Assembly: GCF_008831285.2 (NCBI RefSeq)
Contig: NC_045145.1
Span: 1,488,001 to 1,552,000 of the forward strand
Direction: 5' to 3'
DNA: 64,000 nt
Origin: Nymphaea colorata
Lineage: Eukaryota; Streptophyta; Magnoliopsida; Nymphaeales; Nymphaeaceae
In this document: piece by piece, positions 34,386 through 46,233 of the stretch
Numbering within the stretch: position 1 is the first letter of the stretch
Layout of the letters: every line of letters starts with the position of its first letter
Notes under the pieces: model-generated
Told to the model about the DNA's origin: nothing
The model's database searches: none
Seen by the model: only the letters and a program-made list of their open reading frames with translations
Translations under genes and position numbers: made by a program

Positions 34386-35289
34386 TATGTCACCAGGGTA
34401 CGGCAACCCTGGTGACGCACCCGCACCCAACCCGCACCCTATTGTTTTCATAATAGGGCGTAAGTTTCATGAGGTTCACAGCAGCCTTGCCGTCGGTGCG
34501 GGCAGCCTCTCAGAGGTTCTTGATAGACCAAATAATGGGGAACAGCACGGCACAGCAGCAGATGACATCAACAAGTAGGAAAACCAGCTTCCATGTGATC
34601 CAGTCCTGTGTGAACGGCCCGGTCTCATCGAGGACAATGTGTGCTATGTTGGCAACAACTTGGAGAGGGATCACGATCATCAGGACCTTCTTCTCCCTAT
34701 CCTGAAGGTAGGGTTTGAGGAAGGACCAGTAAGTGCCAATGAGGACGATGAGGGTGAGGACGGTGCCCATATCTGCAGATCCGCAAACCGGCAGTTAGGT
34801 TTGATGAAGCCGAGAAATTCCTTCACTCTTGGTCGAAATCTTGATGCCAATGCGACCGATATCAATTGCCGATGGAAAAACGGCATCGGTTCGGTCACAG
34901 ATAGGAAGGAACAGAGACAAAGATGGAAAGGGCAAAGACGAGAGGCAGATTTCGCGAGGAGTGGTTTCGACCCTTTTCCCCTCTTTTATCTCGCTCTCTC
35001 TCTCTTTCGACTTTCCCCTTTTCCCACTTCTACCAATGACCGACGACGGAAGGAACCGTCGAGGCGACGCTACGAGCGGCGCATTGGGAAAGGCATGCTT
35101 TTGGGTATGGATTCGAGTGTTTTGGGTATGGATTCGAGTGCAACGGCCTTTCCATCAGTAAAATATTATAATAATAAATTAATAATAATAATAAATACCT
35201 TCACTGCACTGTAATTTTTTGAGATGTATTGCACCGGCACCTGCATCCTCACCCGCACCGGCACCCACACCCGGCGAAATGGTGACATA
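34386..35289. mobile_element. Pack-MULE-like element, 904 bp, carrying a receptor-gene exon
   Basis: It is flanked by a perfect 10-bp direct repeat GGTCCTTACC (34,376-34,385 and 35,290-35,299), and its ends are TATGTCACC and its inverse GGTGACATA. Target duplications of 9-10 bp point to the Mutator-like superfamily. The ends are shorter than classical MULE inverted repeats, so the class is probable, not certain. Both ends are rich in CACCCGCACC. Inside are a GOST-gene exon (34,466-34,770, minus), an intron-like acceptor, and a leader-like stretch with CT runs and the tandem pair GGTATGGATTCGAGTG near 35,104-35,141. It sits inside a CNL gene. Confidence 0.75.
34466..34770 (-). pseudogene. Captured exon of a GOST / lung-seven-transmembrane receptor gene
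   Basis: The frame contains TLIVLIGTYWSFLKPYLQD, REKKVLMIVIPLQVVANIA, HIVLDETGPFTQDWITWK and LVFLLVDVICCCAVLFPIIW. This is the conserved transmembrane part of plant GOST family proteins (GPR107/GPR108 relatives, in endomembranes). A stop follows IWSIKNL; reading past it gives EAARTDGKAAVNLMKLT, after which similarity ends. An AG acceptor (CTGCAG) precedes the start, so the segment came from genomic DNA with intron rather than from mRNA. Only part of the seven-helix domain is present. It cannot encode a receptor. The parent gene is elsewhere. Confidence 0.85.
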
Positions 35290-35747
35290 GGTCCTTACCA
35301 CCCCCCCTTTCTTGTTGTTTTGAGCCTATCCATCATGTCCCAATCTTTCTTTATTTTATCAAGCCTTTCATTGATTTCCTTGATTTTGTTACCAACGAAA
35401 AGAAACATCTTCGTAATGGGAAGAGAGCGCTGTGGTGAAAGACCACTTCCATACCAGATCCCTCTTGCTGACCTGAATTTTGCTTTGATATCCTTCGATG
35501 ATGTCCTCGGCATCATAAAGAACATCGTTGACCTCAAACTCTAGTTCTCTGTTGCACTCCTTGCTGAAAAAGCACTCGATCAGCATCTTTGATGGCCTTT
35601 TGGACGATTTTCAGGATCCTTTGGAGCTTCTTCAGATCTTCTTTGGCATTCAAGATGTAGTCTTTTGTCTCTTTCAACAAATTGGTTGCAGTAGAAATGG
35701 CTGTTTGCACAAGAGCATCTATTACTGCCCCACTCCTGCAACCCCAC

Positions 35748-36500
35748 TCCCAGTTTCTCAGTAGATTGAAGGGCAGAGGAAGAGAAGCAATTTTCAGAAG
35801 GATGCATAGAAAATAGGCAAAAAACTGCACATAAAATTCAAATTGAGCAGGTGGGTCCATTTGATCACCACCACCACCACATTATCCTCTTGCGAGTGGT
35901 AGAGAGCTAAAGTAATCAAGTTATGGAAGAAATTTGGCCCTAGATGGCTCAAGAAATTCCGCCCTCAATTCTGTCAGTTGTTACTCATTGGCTTCAGTCC
36001 TTTCACGCTGTTTCGTCAATTCCTTACACTGTATTCTTTGTCTCTTCCAGACTAGCTACATTCATATTGCTGCTTCTTTTCTCTCTCCCATTCATTATAT
36101 TTTCTTCATTCACTTTAACTTTAATTCCCATCAATCGTGGCGTGATCAGTTATAATACTAGAATACATGAGAAAAATACTCATCGGCACATTTTATATAG
36201 GTTGTGTTAAAGAAGAAATTCAATTTCTTAATTTACTTGCTCCTAAATAAATCTGGTAGAAAAATCTCCAAAGCCAAGCCTTCTACAGCCCCTAGAGTTC
36301 CCCCTTTAGGACTTGTCAAATTTCATGTTAATCTTTTATGTCATTGATTTTATTATGTAAAAATAATTTACATATATGATCTGCAATCCAAATTTATTTA
36401 GCATAAAGTTCATACTGGACTCGGTTGCAAAAATACATATTGAATCCAACAGCCATATCTTAACCTTTCTCATAATATTAAGATTCACATAAGGTTATAC

Positions 36501-36504
<4 letters not shown>
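35748..36504. other. Upstream flank of the severed CNL gene
   Basis: Probably the 5' untranslated and promoter side of the CNL relic: GA-rich leader near 35,760-35,790 and a CAC repeat near 35,870. The two plus-strand open frames at about 35,934-36,210 lack any domain. No clear TATA box is assigned. Confidence 0.4.
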
Positions 36505-36562
<58 letters not shown>

Positions 36563-36760
36563 CCAGAGGATGATGGTTGAACCAAGTGGACAATTATATA
36601 CATCTAAACGCAATGTTCAAAACAATTTTTTTCTCCAACAATCTAACCTTTTAGATATTATCTTAAGAGTATTTCAGTAGTTAATAGTTGACATCCTAAG
36701 TCTGAAGCCTTTGTACCCCATCCCTAATGTCATTAATACACACACACGCACACCATACCA
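36505..36760 (-). repeat. Inverted copy of the GA/TA intergenic block
   Basis: A (GA)n tract (36,505-36,560) is followed by sequence whose reverse complement matches 15,215-15,420: ATTAGGGATGGGGTA, ATCTAAAAGGTTAGATTGTT, TTGTTTTGAAC, and TTGGTTCAACCATC next to the CT tract. It is the only copy found in the opposite orientation. Confidence 0.7.
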
Positions 36761-36964
36761 ATTGGCTAAGGGATAAAGCCATACCGCTCAAATTTGTATT
36801 AAAAGATATTTTAAATAAAATGTGAACCTCCTAATATGTATATAATTAATACTAAGTTTATAAAAATCATGTTTCGGTTCAAGTTATTTTCATGAAAAAA
36901 TTGTTCTTTTCTACAATGTTCAAAATTTTGATGTTACATTATTATCATCCAAAATATGATTAAC

Positions 36965-36966
<2 letters not shown>

Positions 36967-37028
<62 letters not shown>

Positions 37029-37062
37029 TGTCTGTGTGCGTGTGTGTGTGTTTGTTTCTTAC
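36967..37062. repeat. (TA)n(TG)n compound microsatellite
   Basis: A TA run of about 32 bases is followed by a TG run broken by CATG and CGTG. No function inferred. Confidence 0.9.
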
Positions 37063-37301
37063 CAAATTTAAAATCAGTTTAGATTGCAGAGAAAACTGGT
37101 TTTACGGCCTCCAGCAGAATAGAAATTGATCATTTTCATAATGGTGGTTGGGAGAACAACACTGATAAAAAGTGATAAGGCACTTTTGTCATCTATTATT
37201 AGTTCATATATATATATATTGCACAAAGACACAGCCATCCACCTAGGGGCCCACATTCTTGTTTTTTAAATAAAAAGGGAAACACTACATGCATGCTGGA
37301 C

Positions 37302-37652
37302 TAGGCCTGGGCATCTGGCTATGCCAGCCCACCCCGACAATTTTGTGCTGTTAACTAACCGGGCTTGGACCCGGCCAGCCCGCTACCCGGCCCAACTATT
37401 AACGGGTCAGGCTGGACCTGGTACCAGGCCATGATAAGAATGCATGAGGCCTGGTCCATTTTTGCAGCCTCCGTGGCATCGCTTCTGCCAGACTGCCACT
37501 TCCTCCACTGCTTCACACTCCGATTGGACCGGCCAAACCCAACATGGTCTTCAACCACCGTCCTGCCTTCCCCATCTTTTGAATGTCACCTGATTCAGCC
37601 CAACGGAGAACAATCATTCATGTCGGATTCATTCCAATGGAGAACAACCATC

Positions 37653-37693
<41 letters not shown>

Positions 37694-38071
37694 AGACTGG
37701 TGACAATGGAATCGATGAGTCCTCAAGCCGAGCAGTAGTAAGGCGGTGACAAATGGTTTGGATTTGGAACAAGAGGCAACGAATTGGTGATGGCATGGTA
37801 GGCACGGCCGCGCGAGCCGGGAGGTGTGGTGATGGCAATGCAGCCTGGTGAATGCCGACGGCGAAGGAAGAAAATGAAGACTTAAGCAAACTTTCAATTT
37901 TTGAAACTTTGAAACCTTTACAAAGGAAACAGACTTCAAAAAGTATTTAAAAATTTCAAATAAAAAAGTTGTTGGGCTTACCGGGCCCGTGGCAGGCTGC
38001 ATGGAATGTCCGATACCCGGCCCGCAAAGTTACCGGGCCAGGCTGGGTCTGATCATGCAGACCCATGCCTA
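37302..38071. mobile_element. hAT-like GC-rich element, 770 bp
   Basis: Ends are TAGGCCTGGGCATCTG and, reverse complemented, TAGGCATGGGTCTGCATG. Flanks TGCTGGAC (37,294-37,301) and TGCTCGAC (38,072-38,079) match at 7 of 8 bases. The ends are rich in ACCCGGCC words like those in the GC-rich repeats of the arms. The centre contains a (GA)n run and ordinary-looking sequence without a recognised domain. This is the best-defined member of the GC-rich group and suggests that the others are also hAT-like. Confidence 0.75.
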
Positions 38072-38079
38072 TGCTCGAC

Positions 38080-39640
38080 TCCCTCAATGGTGGCAATGAC
38101 TCCTCTTCCTCCTCCCCCCAACCCAACTTTCTCTTTTTGCTTCGTTTTTTCTTTTTTTTTTTTTGAGGTAGGGGAGGTGATTTCCCAATGCACTGCATGT
38201 GTCAGAAGCTGGAGCATTCAGAAACTTGTCAACAAATATTTTTGTTTCTTTACCATTTCCAAGTTCAGTCACTTCAGTTTTGATGTTTTGCATTTATTTT
38301 TTCATTATCAAATGTCCAAGGTGGTAGTTGGATGATTCACTTATTTGGAGGTTGGCCTGATAATTCTCCACTATATATCTCTGCTTAGCTTCATGTTAGC
38401 GGGTGCAGTATTTGTTCAGGAGAATTCATCTATCTCGATTGGTGCAACATCTCATATTAGTTTATTTGTTTCTCTTCAAATCATAACATAATCATTCATA
38501 TAACAATTTGTTAAAACTGTAATAACTAATTATTGATTTTTTGTTGTAGTAAGAATTCTCTAGAAGCAACCTCATGTATGTATTGACATCTATTTTGAAG
38601 TAATGAATTCGAACGCACATTCATTACTCTGAAAAACTTAGTTGATATGAAAAAAAAAGGTAACACTTTAATTAAAAAAAATTGAGTGGGATTTATATTT
38701 AAGAAATGACTTTTGATTGGATTCGAATTTGGGTTCAGTTTTAACAAAATATCCCATCGTATTCCGATTCAGGTTTCCTTTTGAATTCAATTTCAAACGA
38801 ATTATCATATACCCAATTTATACGTTTTGAATATCTGTACATTATTAACATATCGTAATGTGGTTCTGGCTCTTGTATTTAAAAGTTGGATTCAGGTGTG
38901 GATGTAAATCTAAAATAAAATTTGAATTTTGAATTTAAATCAAATTTGAATGTGGTATGGCAAGGATTTTTCTTCCTTTGTATTTAAATCCAAATTCAAA
39001 TTGGAATTATGAATATCCAATAAATTTTGAATTATTTGAACCAATCCTTTAACATTCATGTGTTACTGCAATTTATTTCTTTTCTTTTTCTCATTAACAA
39101 ATTGTTTAGAGTCTTTGGTACTGAACCACATCAAGAAAGCTCCGCCAAAAATCCTATTGAAGCTATCACATAGCTTTGTCGTTCATCAAAAATCCATAAA
39201 CCTTCTATTTTATTGTAAGACTTTTATTGCAGTGTGGCCAACAAAAGCTTACATGCTCATTCATTATCAAGGAAGGAAGTCAGATTCAAGATCGGTACCT
39301 TTTATCTGGTCAGGTTTAACATTAATACATACCTTACTATTAGTTTTAGACCACTACTGATGATGGGAGGGGCGTCTTCTCGTAATTGCCAAGATTAGAT
39401 AGGATGCTTTCTTTATTATTTACGCATGCATACAAAGATTTTTTTGATAGTTTCAAAAGCATTTCAAACTCTTGAAATTAAAGGCTTTGGAGACTTTGCT
39501 TAGACTATTTATTTATGAGCTTAAGTTTCTCTCTGACCTATGACAAATGTAATGAAGTTGTTATAATATTTAAATTATTTTCCAAACTCGTTAATCCTAG
39601 TTTCCATCCAAGAAAGAGAATTTAAAAACTCAAAATCTCT
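38080..39640. other. AT-rich intergenic sequence with GGATTCGGAT-type repeat
   Basis: About 38,640-39,030 contains TTTAAGAAATGACTTTTGAT, GGATTCGAATTTGGGTTCAG and similar words of the hAT-like family at 9,866. A T-run lies at 38,151-38,164. No gene is recognised. Confidence 0.5.
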
Positions 39641-41970
39641 CTTTTAATCTTTCTATTTCTCTCCTATTTCTCTCTCTCTTTTTAGATCTCTCTCTCTCTA
39701 AAATTTCTCTTCTCTATCTCTCTCTTCAGTTCTTTCTCTCCCTATTTTAAAATCTCTTTCTTTCTCTCTCTTTATTTTACCTCTCTTTTATCTTTTATCT
39801 TTTTTCTTTTTTAAACTCCCCCTCTCTTTCTCTCTCTCTCCACCCCTTTTAAACAAATGAAGGGTAGGACAATGGTTGGGTTAGGCAGCGTGTTACAGCC
39901 ATGTGTTCAGTTTGATTCTTGGAGGGTTCTATCCTAATGGTATTGAGGAACAATGTTTATTTTGAGATTCGGGGTGCCATTAGGAGGTCAACTGGACTGG
40001 TTCTTGTCTCCTCCCCCACCCACCTTTTCTCCCCTCCTTCTAGATTTCTCACCCTTTTACTCCCTCTCTCTCTCTCTCTCTATTTATATATTAAAATAAA
40101 AAAAGCTCCCATTTTGCTTGGCCCAAAATCATGCGACTTCACCAAGGCCAATATAGGTGCAATACCCATGATCCTTATCATTGGGACTACACTTGGATGG
40201 CATACAACTCATTTTTGAAAAGCTTTTTTTTTTTAATATGCATGTTGTGGTATGAATGACTTATCTAATTTTCTTTCAAGCATAGAGAATTCTTTCTCTT
40301 TTCATTTAACTTTCATATTCACCATGCATTCATAAGATTCACGGATACACACAACCACTCCTTTAGGAAACCTAAGCAAAACATGATCGAGCCTTAATAA
40401 TATGGTAATAGAGTTAGGCTAAAACTTGAGATTAACTTGTGTTTCAAAAGGTATCTATTAACTTTCTTTACTTTACAAATGATCATTTCATTAAAGCATT
40501 CTTATAAACTTTTATCAAATCTCTTCTTTCAAAAATTGAGCTAATTTTTTTTACTTTAAATGATTATTACAAATCAAATGATTCATTAGTTAAGATTATT
40601 TCTTCTAAAACATATCTCTTACCATTTTATCAAACAAAAATTATCGAACTTTCATTTCCAATGCCTAATGAACAATTTTCTTATTTTAAGGATTGACTCT
40701 TACATCTTTTTTTGCTTTATAAAATTTTAAATTTCTAAAACACTTTAACATCTTTACCATCCACCACATTGCATTTAAGTTGAGGAAATGCACCAAGAAT
40801 GAAGAATGCCACAGAAAAACTAATGGCTGGTGGACCCCATTTCTAATTTGCAAAACAAATTCTCACTGGTGAACCAAAAGAAATTTTGAGATGCAAACTA
40901 TATGGCTCCGGTGGTGAGAAATTTCTTCTCACAAACATGCTTGAAAGGTCTATAAATGGAACACATATGATATTGATTCTTAATTCTATATCATTATGGA
41001 TATAAAAGTCTTGACTTATATCATTATGCAATGTGATCTATAAACTAGTTGTACTTCTGATCTCCCCAATAGATTTATTCACCATCCATGCATCTTGCTC
41101 TTGAAGTGGTCAACAGCTTGGATAAGGGCATATTGAACAATTTTTTCTTCTCAAATTAGATGTTTCAAAAGCTTATGACAAAGTGAGATTGTCTTTCTGC
41201 ACTTTGGGCTTTCTTATTTGGGATTTTGTGAGGATTGGATGAGGAAAAATATGACTTGTGTTTCTACTGCTTTCTTTTTTGTTCCCTTTAAGAAGGGAGG
41301 GAACCACTTTTTGTAGCCAGAGAGTTCGATGACAAGGGGACCCTCTCTCTCCTCTTCTCAAATTAGATGTTTCAAAAGCTCATTTCTCATGAATATGGAA
41401 AATCTAGCTGTGTTTTGGTAACAGTAAGAAGGTGAAAATTTGATATGAGTATTGGAGATAGGGGATTTTAGAACAACTACTCAAGCAAGATGAACTTATG
41501 AAATTACGCAGTCACATGCAAGCTACAGCGGAGGCATTCTTAACCACAAGTAAGAATTTCTTGCTAGAGATATATTTTCTATGTCAGTCTAGTTTCTTAT
41601 TATTTCTTCTTCTCTTATTGATTGTGATGATGTTCTGACATGAGGTACTCATAATTTCATTAACTTGAGTTGAAATGCATATGAAATAAAAAACAGTAGA
41701 CCGTGAGATCCAGGGGCGAAGCCAGCAATTTTTTTTAGGAAGGTCTGAACAGTATTTGCAAAAATTATACAATGGCCAGGTTCAGGCAGAGAGAGCTAAA
41801 GAATAGCCATCTAGGGTGTCCATAGGCAGGGGGTCAAAGCAAATCCAAAAACATAGGTGGTACAATATTTTTCGAAATTAATTTTTTTTTTTAAATGTAG
41901 GTATCATTTTGTTTTCTAAAACATGAGGGCCCAGCCATGGCTCCTGCCAGTTCCCCCTCCTTCTGCCCCA
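39640..41970 (+). repeat. Duplicated block, copy B, including LINE remains
   Basis: Diverged direct copy of about 1-2,450. It begins with a CT-rich tract, continues through the intergenic block, and includes LINE frames (LLKLDVSKAYDKVR near 41,145-41,190). After a deletion relative to the left arm (about 1,450-2,090 missing) it ends with the same MITE-like GGGGCGAAGCCAGCAATTTT at 41,712. It carries sequence from both sides of the palindrome's left outer edge, so that edge is an ancestral arrangement. Confidence 0.75.
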
Positions 41971-42724
41971 GCCTTGATCCTTACAGTAAAATTATTGGGC
42001 AAATGATACTATCATGGGTGTCTTTGGTGCATTGATGTATAACCAGGATTGGCTTTCTAGTAATGGGCCATACTTGTGTTCATACATCCAGAATTTGGAA
42101 TTTAAGGCGATGGCACAAACATTCACTAATCTTGATTAAATTGTCATCAACAGTCGATAATTAAATAGAAAAAAGCCTAGTTATAGAAACTCTCGGCTGT
42201 CTAGTTACGAATCAATAATTTTCACATGGGCTATGCTCACCTATTTTTATAATTGCACAGAAAGAAGTGGATCAATGGCAAAAACTTTCAAAAATTTTAA
42301 CTTTGCATATTTATTCTTCACCATGAAAGGCTTCAAAACCACTTGTCCAGTTGCTTTAGTGTTGCGTGTAGAAAAGCAAGAAAGAAAGAAAAAAAAAATT
42401 GGCCCACAAATTTTAATAGATTTAATTTTGGGCCATTGACATTTCCACGATGGCAAAATGCCAACCATGAAAATCATATCTACATTAGTAAATTTTTCAA
42501 ACAAACAAAGCCACTTATCATGCATATCTAACTTTAGTTTTCTTTTGATTTGGAAACATGGTGCCTACCAAGATAATATTTTCCACATAACACTTGCTTT
42601 TTCATTCATAATAATATGGGGAAAATGGAAAAGCGAGTTGCAAACAACGTTGGCATTGAGAAAAAAAGGAAGAAGTGAGAGAAATGTTTAAAAATGGAAA
42701 TAAATCGGCTTGTTGTTCACTCTA
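41971..42724. other. Unassigned AT-rich sequence
   Basis: No recognised gene or repeat family. The paired open frames at 42,233-42,531 on both strands have no domain and lean on A-runs. Confidence 0.4.
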
Positions 42725-43165
42725 CGAAAATGGAAAGAGAAGGAAGACGAAGGTAGTGCTCTACAGGCTGGCAAGGTCCATGATTGGTGTTAAATAAATC
42801 CAGAAAAATTCCCAATCCACAAACTTCTACATCACCTACACTTCCTCTTTCTCACATTTGTTGGATTTCTCATTGTATTATGTAAAAGTTTGGATGCATG
42901 ATTTTTTTTCCAAATACCAAATTTTATTTATCCCATCCAAGTTGCATGATCTGACCATTGACTAGAAGTACAACTTGTTCGTCCCACAAGGGAATGCCAT
43001 CGACCTTGCCAAACTTAAGGCTGGCCATCCCTATTATGAAGAGACAAAGCTGATGATGTCCAGGACTCATACTAATCCAGTTGAGCTGTTTTATTCCAAC
43101 GAACTCTGTTTGACAGAACTATGAGCTCAGAATGGGATGTGAAAGGTCTCTCTAACGCCTACATA
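42725..43165 (-). repeat. Block matching 5.9-7.0 kb in inverse, with empty hAT site
   Basis: It runs parallel to the right arm (about 28,465-29,590). Shared stretches are GTGCTCTACAGGCTGGCAAG, CTTCCTCTTTCTCACATTTG and TGAGCTCAGAATGGGATGTG. At 42,828-42,842 it passes from one side of the hAT-like insertion to the other with a single CACCTACA, so it lacks the element. It ends where a copia fragment begins. Confidence 0.8.
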
Positions 43166-43199
43166 CCAACCAGGCATCGCCCAGTTTCCTAGTAATGAT

Positions 43200-44954
43200 A
43201 GAGGCCTTTAAAACACTATTTTGGAGGAAGACGAACCACCTACCAACGTCAAACCTCAACCAGGCGTAAGATGTTCCTCTAGAGTGACTCAGCCTCCATC
43301 CAAGTTAAGTGATTACTATACTTATCTGCTGGAAGTCTTCATTTCTAGACAATTATCTCTTTTTGAAGCTCTCTCACATAATTACAAGTCATTCATCTTT
43401 GTTATTTATGGCCATCAATAGCCAAGAAACTTTAATGAAGCTAGTGCAGTCTTATGGTGGAGGGCAGCCATGGAAGAAGAAAGCAAGGTGCTTGAAAAGA
43501 ACTATACTTGGGATCTTGTTCCTCTACCAGATGAAAATAAACTGGTAGGTTGTAAATGGATCTACAAAATAAAGTTCAAGAGCAATGGAGAAGTGGAGCG
43601 ATATAAGGCTTGCCTCGTTGCAAAGGGCTTCACAGAGACAGAAGGAATCGATTACAATGAAACCTTTGCTCTGGTAGCAAAAATGAACACGGTGAGAGCT
43701 CTTCTTGCAGTTGCATCTACAAAAAGGTGGAATCTTCTCTAACTTGATGTAAAAAATGCATTTCTCCATGGTGAATTTGAAGAAGAGGTTTACATGGAAG
43801 TACTGCAAGGAGTTAATGGCCAATCTGGACATTGCAAACTAAGGAAAGCTCTTTATGGATTGAAGCAATCACCTCGTGCCTGGTTTGCTCGTCTAGAGAC
43901 AGCACTCAACAAGTTCAGATTTCAGAAAAGCTCTACCGATTACACCATGTTCACATTCACCAAAAAATCCAAGGTAACCATCTTGCTTGTGTACGGGGAT
44001 GATATCATACTTACTGGAGATGACTTTGAGATCATGCAGGCTATAAAAAAACATTTAAATAGCGAGTTTGAAATCAAAGATCATGGACTGTTGCGATACT
44101 TCCTTGGAATAGAAGTGGCTCACTTTGACAAAGGAGTATTTATATGTCAACGCAAATACATGATTGATCGCTTGAAAGATACTGGATATCTAGGCAACAA
44201 ACCCGCAAAACACCCCATGAAATGAACTGCAAGCTAAGGAAAGAAGATGGGATATTTTTGAAAAAAAATAATGTTTCCAAAAACTAGTTGGAACACTTAC
44301 ATATTTGATAGTTATGCAGCCTGACATTATGTACGCTGTAAGTGTCATTAGCCAATCCAAAAACCAGCCGAGATCCCATTATGTTGAAGCAGCACACCGG
44401 ATTTTGAGGTACATAAAGGGGGCACCGGGAAAGGGAATCCTAATGAGACGCGACCAATCTCCTCACGTTACTGGCTATTGTGATGCAGACTGGGCTGGGG
44501 ACTCAAATGGCAACCGGTCAACATCAGGTTGGTGCACGTTTGTTGGAAGAAATTTGATCACTTGGCGAAGTAAAAAACAAGCCATAGTAGCCCGATCCAG
44601 TGCAGAGGCTGAATACCAAGCCATGGCCATATGTACGTGGGAATTGATTTGGTTTAAATCCCTCCTTAAGGATCTGAGGGTCGAAACTCACTCTCCAATG
44701 GAACTTAAGTGTGACAACATGGCTGCTATTCATATTGGTGCGAATCCCAAATTTCATGAACGAACAAAACATGTCGAAGTCGACTGTCATTTCGTTCGAG
44801 AAAAAATTCAAGATGGCATCATTGCAACTTCTCATGTTAGAAGCGAAAACCAGCTCACCGACATCTTGACAAAAGTCTTGGGAAAGAAAGACAGAGGATT
44901 ATTACGGACAAGTTGGGGCAGACTGATGTCTGCCTACCAACTTAAGGGGGAGTT
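43200..44954 (+). pseudogene. Ty1/copia pol 3' half (RT and RNase H), 5'-truncated
   Basis: It starts in the linker before RT (RCSSRVTQPPSKLSDYYTYL, 43,280-43,340). RT follows: NYTWDLVPLPDENKLVGCKW, YKACLVAKGFTETEGIDYNE, LDVKNAFLHGEF, LRKALYGLKQSPRAWF and the catalytic loop LLVYGDDIIL (YGDD where YVDD is usual). RNase H is in the next frame: CDADWAGDSNGNRSTSGWC, SRSSAEAEYQAMA-like RSSAEAEYQAMA, and HVRSENQLTDILTK. A stop replaces a codon after RWNLL (43,739) and a frameshift lies at about 44,222. Gag, protease and integrase are absent. The element reads into its 3' LTR. It cannot transpose by itself. Confidence 0.92.
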
Positions 44955-45373
44955 TGTTAGCACATTTGGAAGGAAGCTCTGTCACCGTCTCTTCCTTGGA
45001 AAGAAATCCTCAGCAGCTAATGTTCATCTCCTTCTTGGAAAGACATCCTTACCAGCTAACGGTTGATCATATCTTTGGAAGAGGAGCAACAGAATGAGAA
45101 TCTCATCAATATCATCTACCAAACTCGTCTTACATCTTTAACCTGTTGCCTTTTTTCTCTGTAACTCCCTGATTTCCAGGGATCTTAAACCGTTGGGATA
45201 TGTTAGGGAAGAAGGGGCTGTGACTCTTTATAAGGAGATCATTTGAACGACTTCGGTAAGAAAAAATAAGAGAGACAAAAAATAGAGCTTTCTCCGTTTT
45301 CGTGGATGTAGGCTATTAACGCCGAACCACATTAAATTTGTGCTGTCCCATTTTTCTTCCTGCCTTCCTTCCA
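44955..45373 (+). mobile_element. 3' LTR of the copia element
   Basis: A purine-rich CTTAAGGGGGAGTT, typical of the copia polypurine primer, is followed directly by TGTTAGCACATTTGG. A TATA-like CTTTATAAGG lies at about 45,228. The end is set at a CA near 45,373, just before sequence that reads as an ARM-repeat gene on the other strand; with no 5' LTR to compare, this end is approximate. Confidence 0.65.

Positions 45374-46233
<860 letters not shown>

Larger units (their letters stand above)
33995..35747 (-). pseudogene. CNL resistance gene, CC and N-terminal NB-ARC, severed and interrupted
   Basis: Read on the minus strand. The coiled-coil region is split over frames: AVIDALVQTAISTATNLLKE (about 35,745-35,686), then ECNRELEFEVNDVLYDAEDI with the RX-CC-like VLYDAEDIIEGYQSK, then VGNKIKEINERLDKI. 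A poly-G run at about 35,301-35,308 shifts the frame. A 904-bp element (34,386-35,289) is inserted between this and the linker DPVHGEHVNSKEATHHIG. NB-ARC follows with P-loop VGKGGIGKMTLANMVF (M where T is usual) and RNBS-A RRWWVCVSERP. The gene stops abruptly after LLNELSK at 33,995, just before kinase-2 would be expected, where it joins the LINE of the right arm. The protein is related to, but clearly distinct from, the CNL fragment in the arms. No 3' half on this strand is in the window. Confidence 0.9.

Noticed and set aside
34639-35214. The longest plus-strand frame inside the Pack-MULE-like element (191 codons)
   Set aside because: It is partly antisense to the GOST exon and crosses leader-like and repeat sequence; no domain is visible.
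37629-38002. Serine/leucine-rich frames around 37,660-37,690
   Set aside because: They derive from a (GA)n microsatellite within a hAT-like element.
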